11,537 bases of DNA from Candidatus Brockarchaeota archaeon (GTDB taxonomy: Archaea; Thermoproteota; EX4484-205; DTQO01): assembly GCA_017601265.1 (NCBI GenBank), contig JAFNJA010000060.1, positions 1-11,537 of the forward strand, given 5' to 3'. The notes below the pieces were generated by a model. It was not told the DNA's origin. It worked only from the letters and a program-made list of their open reading frames with translations, and ran no database searches. Below are positions 6,756 to 11,537 of this stretch, one piece after another (positions within the stretch are counted from its first letter, which is position 1; each line of letters opens with the position of its first letter). The translations under genes and the position numbers were made by a program.

Positions 6756-7778
6756 ATGAAGGCTGCGGTGCTCCACGGGATAAGGGACCTCAGGGTGGAG
6801 GAGGTGGCCGAACCTTCCTTGTTGGAAAACGAGGTCCTGATCGAGGTCAAAGCGGCTGGGATCTGCGGCACCGACATACACTTTTTCAAAGGGGAATGGG
6901 CCGTCCCGACTCCCCTGATTCCTGGCCACGAGTTCTCGGGCGTGGTTTCGAAGGTCGGGAAAGGCGCGAGCGGAGTGCGCGAGGGTTGGCACGTCGTCGC
7001 GGAGCCGAACGTCGTATGCGGCAGCTGCTATTTCTGCAAGACGAGCGAAAAGAACTTCTTCTGCTCGAACCTGAAGGCAACCGGCGTGGACACCGACGGG
7101 GCTTTCGCTGAATTCGTCAAAGTGCCAGCTTCAAACGTGTACAAGATCCCGGAGGCCATGAGCTTCGAGGAGGCGGCTTTGATAGAGCCCGTCGCTTGCT
7201 GCGTCAGGGGGATCGACCAGGCCGGCATCAGGCTCGGGGACTTCGTGGCGATAATAGGCTCTGGCCCGATAGGATCGATCTTGGCACAGCTGGCGAAGAT
7301 GAACGGCGCAAGATCCGTCTTGGTGTCTGACGTCTCCGACGAAAGGCTCGAGAGGGCAAAATCGCTCGGCGCCGATCACGCCGTTAACTCCTCAAAAGAA
7401 GACTTGGCGGAGGCGGTCGGCGGCCTGACCGGAGGGGTGGGCGCGGACGTCGCGATCGAGGCGGTGGGGAAACCCGAAACCGTCTCGCAAGCCATCGCGA
7501 TAGCCAGGAAGGGAGGCAGGGTCAACATATTCGGCGTCGCCCCGCAAGACGCCGTCCTGAGCGTGAAGCCTTTCGACCTGTACGCGAAAGAGTTGACCAT
7601 AACGACGTCTTACCGAAGCCCGTTCACTTTCCAAAGGGCCGTGGGTTTGGCGAGTTCCGGCAGGCTGATGCTGAAACCTTTGATCACGCACGTGCTTCCG
7701 CTGGAGGAAATTTCAGAGGCTTTCGAAATGGTAGAAGGCAGGAAGCAGGGCGTCATGAAGGCGATGGTGAAACCTTAG
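6756..7778 (+). CDS. Zinc-dependent medium-chain dehydrogenase, sorbitol/xylitol dehydrogenase-like
   Basis: Oxidises a secondary alcohol of a polyol (or of threonine) to the ketone with NAD. The 340-residue protein has the GroES-like catalytic domain first. Its catalytic zinc ligands are Cys37, His58-Glu59 and Glu144 (in ALIEPVACC), the pattern of sorbitol dehydrogenases. A structural-zinc lobe holds Cys88, Cys91, Cys94 and Cys103; the last spacing is 8 residues instead of the usual 7. The Rossmann domain has GSGPIGS (168-174), and Asp192 stands at the end of the second strand, which favours NAD over NADP. In this operon a pentitol such as xylitol or D-arabitol, giving xylulose for the kinase, is the most coherent substrate. 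L-threonine 3-dehydrogenase is an alternative that the sequence does not exclude. The gene is 13 bp after the epimerase stop. Family is secure; substrate is inferred. Confidence 0.88.
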   Translation: MKAAVLHGIRDLRVEEVAEPSLLENEVLIEVKAAGICGTDIHFFKGEWAVPTPLIPGHEFSGVVSKVGKGASGVREGWHVVAEPNVVCGSCYFCKTSEKNFFCSNLKATGVDTDGAFAEFVKVPASNVYKIPEAMSFEEAALIEPVACCVRGIDQAGIRLGDFVAIIGSGPIGSILAQLAKMNGARSVLVSDVSDERLERAKSLGADHAVNSSKEDLAEAVGGLTGGVGADVAIEAVGKPETVSQAIAIARKGGRVNIFGVAPQDAVLSVKPFDLYAKELTITTSYRSPFTFQRAVGLASSGRLMLKPLITHVLPLEEISEAFEMVEGRKQGVMKAMVKP

Positions 7779-7808
7779 ACCGTGCTTGGTGTCTGAATTT
7801 CGCTGAAA

Positions 7809-8759
7809 TCACAGGCCCCCTCTGGACGCCATGAACCTGGAAACTTCCGATAGATTTGGGCAACCCTCCATCGGGCCGAACTTCGTCACGGACAGCGCTC
7901 CCACGGCGTTTGCCAGCGTGGCCGCGCGCTTCAGGCTGTGCCCCCTGAGCAACCCGGTCACGAAGCCGGCGTCGTAGCTGTCACCCGCGCCCGTAGGGTC
8001 GACCTCCTTCACCTTGAACGCGGCCACGTGGGTGCCCTCGCCAACTTCTTCGGTCAGGACTGTGCTCCCAAACCTTCCCCGCTTCAAGGCAACGATCCCT
8101 GGCCCAAGCCTCAAAAGTTTCCTGCAAGCCTCCAAAGGGTCGTCTTCCCCGGTCAGGATCTTCGCCTCCTCCCCGCTCGGCAGGACGACGTGCGCCCTTC
8201 TAAGTACTGGTTCGCAGGCCCTCCTGATCTCCTTCAGGCTCGCGAGTTCAGGCCTCAAATTCGGGTCGAAGGAGATCTTGACGCCGGCCCTCTCGGCGAT
8301 CCTGACGGCTTCCATGCAAGCTTTCCTCGCGCCATCCCCGATGAAGAGCGTTGAACCCATCACGTGCAGGAACTTCGCCTTCCGGAAGTATTCCGCCTTG
8401 ACGTCCGCCGCGCACAGCTGGCCAGCCGCCGCGTGCTTTAGGTGGAAGATGAATTTCCTGCTCCCGTCCCTTTCGTAGGTCACGAAGGCTACGCCCGTGG
8501 GAAATCCCCTCGCGACCCTGACGTGCCGAGTGTCGACCCCGTCTCTCCTGAGGCGTTCTTTCACGACGAGGCCGAAATCGTCTTGGCCGACCACGCTTAT
8601 CAAACCAGTGCTCGCTCCCAGCCTGGCAGCGGCGTCAGCGAAGATGGCCGGTGCCCCGCTTGGGTAAGGGCCGAGAAACACGTCCTGCTTGGTGAACGGC
8701 ACCCCCTTCCTCCTCATTATCTCTACCAAGGATTCTCCCAAAGCGATTATCTCGGGCAT
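7809..8759 (-). CDS. PfkB (ribokinase) family sugar kinase
   Basis: ATP-dependent kinase for a sugar or sugar acid. The 316-residue protein shows the family layout: an N-terminal IALGESLVEI strand, the substrate-lid region PSGAPAIFADAAARLG (33-48), SVVGQDDFG (55-63), then DPNLRPEL (165-172). The C-terminal signature DPTGAGDSYDAGF (254-266) contains the anion hole and the catalytic base Asp260. DPNLRPEL is common in 2-keto-3-deoxygluconate kinases, 5-dehydro-2-deoxygluconokinases and fructokinases, so these are the main candidates. PSGAPA in place of the frequent GGAPAN and SYDAGF in place of AFNAGF mark a less-studied branch. The ATG start has a GGTGA core 7 nt upstream (8767-8771). It converges on the polyol dehydrogenase (30-bp gap) and is divergent from the threonine aldolase. 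Substrate is unknown. Confidence 0.88.
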   Translation of the reverse strand: MPEIIALGESLVEIMRRKGVPFTKQDVFLGPYPSGAPAIFADAAARLGASTGLISVVGQDDFGLVVKERLRRDGVDTRHVRVARGFPTGVAFVTYERDGSRKFIFHLKHAAAGQLCAADVKAEYFRKAKFLHVMGSTLFIGDGARKACMEAVRIAERAGVKISFDPNLRPELASLKEIRRACEPVLRRAHVVLPSGEEAKILTGEDDPLEACRKLLRLGPGIVALKRGRFGSTVLTEEVGEGTHVAAFKVKEVDPTGAGDSYDAGFVTGLLRGHSLKRAATLANAVGALSVTKFGPMEGCPNLSEVSRFMASRGGL

Positions 8760-8811
8760 CCCAGCTTCACCCGAACGCGCGATACGTTGCGTTTTTCGCG
8801 CGGGCGCGCCA

Positions 8812-8820
8812 AGATAAAGC
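8812..8820 (-). promoter_or_regulatory. Candidate TATA box of the PfkB kinase gene
   Basis: The minus strand reads GCTTTATCT. The centre (about 8816) is 57 nt before the ATG, which predicts a leader of about 30 nt that includes the GGTGA site at 8767-8771. Based on resemblance and spacing only. Confidence 0.45.
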
Positions 8821-8829
8821 TAATCGACG

Positions 8830-8856
8830 ATCGGCCCGGAGCTCGGCTCCGGCGAT
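8830..8856. promoter_or_regulatory. Extended dyad midway between divergent promoters, candidate operator
   Basis: CCGGAGC (8836-8842) and GCTCCGG (8846-8852) form a perfect 7-bp inverted repeat around a 3-nt centre. It is continued by ATCG (8830-8833) and CGAT (8853-8856), with only a 2-nt asymmetry at 8834-8835. The axis at 8844 is about 28 nt from the proposed TATA box of the kinase gene and about 29 nt from that of the aldolase gene. This is the arrangement expected of a shared regulator site. No known factor is recognised. Confidence 0.45.
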
Positions 8857-8867
8857 GTCTGGGAGAA

Positions 8868-8889
8868 GGGTTTAACTTGGTTAAAACCC
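8868..8889 (+). promoter_or_regulatory. Candidate promoter of the threonine aldolase gene, within an inverted repeat
   Basis: TTTAA at 8871-8875 is centred about 27 nt before the GTG start, and no Shine-Dalgarno site precedes that start, so a leaderless transcript is likely. The TATA box is part of an imperfect inverted repeat: GGGTTTAA (8868-8875), spacer CTTGG, then TTAAAACCC (8881-8889). A protein bound there would cover the TATA box and the region just upstream of the transcription start, so it would be placed for repression. Confidence 0.5.
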
Positions 8890-8899
8890 CCCTCAAGGC

Positions 8900-9946
8900 G
8901 TGGAACCCAAGTTGAGGATCGTCGACCTGAGGAGCGACACCGTCACCCTTCCGACGGAGGAGATGATCGAAGCCATAGGAAGAGCCAAGCTTGGGGACGA
9001 CGTGTTCGGGGAGGATCCCACCGTCAGGAAGCTGGAGGAGCTGGCGGCCGAAAAGATGGGGAAGGAGAGCGCGCTGCTCGTGACCAGCGGAACCCAAGCC
9101 AACCTCTCGTCGCTGATGGCCCTGGCGAAGAAGGGCGACGAAGTGATCCTGGAAGCCGAATCGCACATCTACCACTACGAAGTCGGGGGGCTTTCCGCCG
9201 TCGCTGGGCTCGTGCCAAGGCCCCTTAGAGGGTCAAGGGGTTGCCTCGATCCCCAGGACGTGGAGGACGCGATCAGGCCAAAGGACATCCACCACCCGGA
9301 GACGACTTTGGTGTGCCTCGAGAACACCCACAACAGGGCGGGCGGCGCCGTCCTGAGGCCGTCCAGCATCAAGGCGGTGCACGACGTCGCCCTGTCTCAC
9401 GGGCTTCGACTTTACTTGGACGGCGCAAGGATATTCAATGCCGCCGTCGCTTTGGGCGTCGACGTGAAGGAGATCGCCAAGCACGCGGACTCTCTGATGT
9501 TCTGCCTGTCCAAGGGTTTGAGCGCGCCCATCGGCTCGGTCGTGGTCGGCGGAAGCGAGTTCGTTGAGAAGGCAAGGAAAATCAGGAAGATGCTAGGCGG
9601 GGGGATGAGGCAGGCTGGCATAATCGCGGCGCCCGGAATCGTGGCACTCGAGAAGATGGTCGAAAGGTTGAGGGAAGACCACGAGAACGCGAAGCTTCTC
9701 GCGATGGGCTTGGAGAGGTTCGAAGGAATCTACCTCGAACGCCCGGTGGAGACGAACATCGTGATCTTCAGCGTCCGAGGTTTTGATCCGAGGCAACTTG
9801 TCCAAAAGCTTGCCGAGAAGGGCGTGAAGGCCCTCGCGATCGACAAGAAAAGGGTCAGGATGGTAACGCACAGGGGAGTTGAGCGAGGCGACATCGAGTA
9901 CTCATTGGAAGCGTTCAAGGAAGCCTGGGAAAGCCTTGCCAAGTGA
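8900..9946 (+). CDS. ltaE: Low-specificity L-threonine aldolase
   Basis: PLP enzyme that cleaves L-threonine or L-allo-threonine to glycine and acetaldehyde (EC 4.1.2.48). The 348-residue protein follows the family throughout. It has DLRSDTVTLPTEEM at the start, GDDVFGEDPTV (32-42), SGTQANLSSL (63-72), and a His89 in the position that stacks on the PLP ring. LENTHNRAGG (140-149) follows, then LDGARIFNAA (173-182), where Asp174 would pair with the pyridine nitrogen. Lys205 in CLSKGLSAPIGS is the expected Schiff-base lysine, and GGGMRQAG (233-240) supplies Arg237 for substrate carboxylate binding. The GTG start is chosen because conserved sequence begins at residue 6 and a TATA box lies 27 nt upstream. 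Its stop codon directly abuts that of the convergent oxidoreductase. A role with the neighbouring sugar genes is not evident. Confidence 0.93.
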   Translation: MEPKLRIVDLRSDTVTLPTEEMIEAIGRAKLGDDVFGEDPTVRKLEELAAEKMGKESALLVTSGTQANLSSLMALAKKGDEVILEAESHIYHYEVGGLSAVAGLVPRPLRGSRGCLDPQDVEDAIRPKDIHHPETTLVCLENTHNRAGGAVLRPSSIKAVHDVALSHGLRLYLDGARIFNAAVALGVDVKEIAKHADSLMFCLSKGLSAPIGSVVVGGSEFVEKARKIRKMLGGGMRQAGIIAAPGIVALEKMVERLREDHENAKLLAMGLERFEGIYLERPVETNIVIFSVRGFDPRQLVQKLAEKGVKALAIDKKRVRMVTHRGVERGDIEYSLEAFKEAWESLAK

Positions 9947-10909
9947 TCACGTTCTGGAGTGGTAAATGGCGTCCACGAGTTCCATCGTCTTTGCGGCGTC
10001 GGTGAAATTCGTCTCCGGCTGCCTGCCCTCCTTCACGCAATCTATGAAATGCCTGTTCTCGTCGTAGTAACCGTAGTACTTGTAGAACTTGTCGCTTCCG
10101 GCAGCCTCCTTGGATGAGATTGTTTGCCCACCCTCCTTGTTATCGCAATATATCACCGCGCTCTCGTCCGGGTTCACGAATGCCGACACGCCCTTAGCGT
10201 GCATCTCGAAGGTGTGGACGCGCTTCCCAACGGCCCAGTTCGTGACCAGGAAGCCCGTGCAACCGTTTTTGAACTTGATTAGCGCGTTGAAGCTGTTGCC
10301 GTATCCGACGTAGCGGCTTTCAACGTCGCTCGATATTTTCGACGGCTCTCCTCCCATCCACCTCAGAGTGTCCACCGCGTGGATGCCGTCGCTCGTCAAT
10401 ATGTCCACGGCTCCTTGGTAGTAGGGGTGCTCTTCCTCGATGAGGTTCTTGTAGAACGTCGCCATGCACTGGATGATGGGCCCCCTTTCCTCGACGATGG
10501 ACTTTACTTTCCTCATCAAGGGGATGTAGCGCCTGTTGAAAGCGACCATCGTTATGCAGCCGTTCCTTTCCGCCATCCTTGCCATGTTCCTGGCCTGCTC
10601 CAGGCTCACGCCCGGAGGTTTTTCTATGAAAGTGTTCAGGCCCTTCTTGAGGCAGTGCGCTACAAGGTCGTACAGCTGGTGCGGGGGCATGATCACGTAC
10701 ACGGCGTCCAGATCGTTTTGGCTGACCATTTCCTTATAGTCGGTGTACCTTTTTTCAACGCCGTACTTGTCCGAAGTTTCCTTGAGCCTGTTTCGGTCGA
10801 TGTCGCATATAGCTTCTATCTCGACGTCGCCGAATTCCGACAAGGATGGGTAGTGGACAGCGTTCGCCATCGATCCGGCCCCGATCATTCCAACCCTTAC
10901 GGTTTCCAT
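9947..10909 (-). CDS. Gfo/Idh/MocA family oxidoreductase
   Basis: NAD(P)-dependent sugar or polyol dehydrogenase of 320 residues, near the short end of the family. The Rossmann fold starts VGMIGAGSMA (6-15), and acidic residues at the end of strand two (CDIDRN, 35-40) favour NAD. The family EKP motif is at 96-98 in FIEKPPG, with Lys97 expected to be catalytic. In the second domain the active-site motif reads TSDGIHAVDTLRW (172-184). The His (177) is in place, but Asp174 is three residues before it, where many family members have Asp four before. This suggests a subfamily with a shifted catalytic residue. The ATG start has no Shine-Dalgarno site but a TATA box 28 nt upstream. It differs from the truncated family member at the window start and is not a recent duplicate. 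The substrate is unknown. Confidence 0.9.
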   Translation of the reverse strand: METVRVGMIGAGSMANAVHYPSLSEFGDVEIEAICDIDRNRLKETSDKYGVEKRYTDYKEMVSQNDLDAVYVIMPPHQLYDLVAHCLKKGLNTFIEKPPGVSLEQARNMARMAERNGCITMVAFNRRYIPLMRKVKSIVEERGPIIQCMATFYKNLIEEEHPYYQGAVDILTSDGIHAVDTLRWMGGEPSKISSDVESRYVGYGNSFNALIKFKNGCTGFLVTNWAVGKRVHTFEMHAKGVSAFVNPDESAVIYCDNKEGGQTISSKEAAGSDKFYKYYGYYDENRHFIDCVKEGRQPETNFTDAAKTMELVDAIYHSRT

Positions 10910-10933
10910 GGCCGGGGCAAGGCCGAAACTGCC

Positions 10934-10941
10934 TTTTAAAT
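10934..10941 (-). promoter_or_regulatory. Candidate TATA box of the second Gfo/Idh gene
   Basis: The minus strand reads ATTTAAAA in the 55-bp gap between this gene and the unrecognised gene upstream. The centre is about 28 nt before the ATG, and no Shine-Dalgarno-like sequence lies between them, so transcription probably starts at or next to the start codon. Confidence 0.5.
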
Positions 10942-10964
10942 CCTGGGATGGCGCCTCTGCAGGC

Positions 10965-11537
10965 TCAGACCGAGCCTATCAGCCTTTCCTTGTTCCTGAC
11001 CCAGTCGATCACGATGTCCCTCACCATCGCTACGGTCCTGTCGGCGAATTCCTCCGGCACACCTTCGGCCACGGGACCGGACTTGAGAACGACCCTGTAC
11101 AGGTCCTCGCCCCTCTTCTTGATGCACGTTATCTCGTTCCTCGTACCCCTCACGACTCCCGGAACGGCTTGGTAGAGCTCGAATCTCACCCTGTTTATCA
11201 CGTCCCCCTCGGGCGTCTCAACAGGCGGGCTTTCCTCGATGTTCCTCGTCATCTCGTGTAGTCCTGTCTGGAACTCCCTCAACCTGTCTATCACGAAGCT
11301 CGTGAAGAAAGCGACTTCTGGCTCCGAGAGCTTGACGGGCATCGTGATCTCAGCCGCCTGGAATACCCTGAACAACTCCCTCTTCCTTTTTTCGCGCTCG
11401 ACTTGGCTTACCTTGGCCCTCCTGGTCATCGACGGCGTGAAGGTCGTGACCGCCATCATGGCAGGCCTCAGGGCCGACAAAACCGAGGCCAACATCGCGC
11501 GGCCGAGCCCGACCGCGCTCCACCACCACTCCAACTT
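10965..11537 (-). CDS. Unrecognised protein, 3' part (5' end probably outside window)
   Basis: The frame is open to the window edge and ends at a TGA at 10965-10967, giving about 190 residues. I do not recognise the family. The first about 35 residues are hydrophobic with a few Arg (AMLASVLSALRPAMMAVTTF) and could be a membrane or amphipathic segment. A strongly basic, charged stretch follows (VEREKRKRELFRVFQ). The rest looks like a soluble alpha/beta domain ending in a helix (VRDIVIDWVRNKERLIG). No metal-binding or nucleotide-binding motif is visible. In-frame ATGs occur at 11457-11459 and 11427-11429, the first preceded by a weak GAGG, so a start inside the window is possible. It lies upstream of the Gfo/Idh gene on the same strand, which has its own promoter candidate, so co-function is not implied. 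Confidence 0.6.
   Translation of the reverse strand, partial: KLEWWWSAVGLGRAMLASVLSALRPAMMAVTTFTPSMTRRAKVSQVEREKRKRELFRVFQAAEITMPVKLSEPEVAFFTSFVIDRLREFQTGLHEMTRNIEESPPVETPEGDVINRVRFELYQAVPGVVRGTRNEITCIKKRGEDLYRVVLKSGPVAEGVPEEFADRTVAMVRDIVIDWVRNKERLIGSV

Noticed and set aside
7797..7809. ATTTC-GCT-GAAAT dyad between the convergent dehydrogenase and kinase genes as a bidirectional terminator
   Set aside because: The stem is 5 bp, AT-rich and lacks an adjacent U-run on either strand; too weak to call.
1..10909. A myo-inositol catabolic cluster
   Set aside because: Two Gfo/Idh proteins and a PfkB kinase fit superficially, but no IolE, IolD, IolB or IolJ-like gene is present, and the central operon is clearly of the xylulose type.
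1..11537. CRISPR arrays, tRNA or rRNA genes, insertion sequences and phage or defence genes
   Set aside because: No regularly spaced repeats, cloverleaf-compatible segments, transposase motifs or defence-type domains were seen in any gap or frame.

Overview
The window looks like a gene-dense piece of a moderately GC-rich, probably thermophilic archaeal chromosome. The evidence is indirect. Candidate promoters are TATA-like boxes. Three of them sit only about 27-28 nt before their start codons, as in leaderless archaeal transcripts, while other genes carry GGTGA Shine-Dalgarno cores. AGG (Arg) and ATA (Ile) codons are common, GTG and TTG starts are used, DnaK lacks the N-terminal insertion of Gram-negative bacteria, and no sigma-70-type promoter or CIRCE element is obvious. 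A lineage near Nitrososphaeria or Bathyarchaeia that kept a full Hsp70 system is plausible, but the sequence alone cannot settle this.

Layout. (1) Positions 1-536, plus strand: the C-terminal part of a Gfo/Idh/MocA oxidoreductase cut by the window edge. (2) Positions 611-4347, minus strand: a complete Hsp70 operon in the order grpE-dnaK-dnaJ, with grpE and dnaK overlapping by 20 bp. (3) Positions 4348-4508: a divergent promoter region. (4) Positions 4509-7778, plus strand: a compact sugar operon with a xylulokinase, a ribulose-phosphate 3-epimerase family protein and a zinc-dependent polyol-type dehydrogenase. (5) Positions 7809-8759, minus strand: a PfkB-family sugar kinase. (6) Positions 8760-8899: a second divergent promoter region with a long dyad almost exactly midway between the two TATA boxes. 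(7) Positions 8900-9946, plus strand: a low-specificity L-threonine aldolase. (8) Positions 9947-10909, minus strand: a second, complete Gfo/Idh/MocA oxidoreductase, whose stop codon abuts that of the aldolase. (9) Positions 10965-11537, minus strand: the 3' part of an unrecognised protein. No stretch longer than 300 bp lacks a gene. I found no tRNA, rRNA, CRISPR array, insertion sequence or tandem repeat array.

How the genes may work together. The dehydrogenase could oxidise a pentitol such as xylitol or D-arabitol to xylulose. The kinase would make xylulose 5-phosphate, and the epimerase would convert it to ribulose 5-phosphate. This is a bacterial-style pentose route placed in an apparently archaeal setting. 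The PfkB kinase and the two Gfo/Idh dehydrogenases add to a carbohydrate-utilisation neighbourhood. The chaperone operon is functionally separate.

The points most worth a second look are a serine in place of a normally conserved nucleotide-site aspartate of DnaK, the midway dyad at 8830-8856, the changed phosphate-loop motif of the epimerase, and the pentitol-type module itself. I see no clear new defence or mobile system here.
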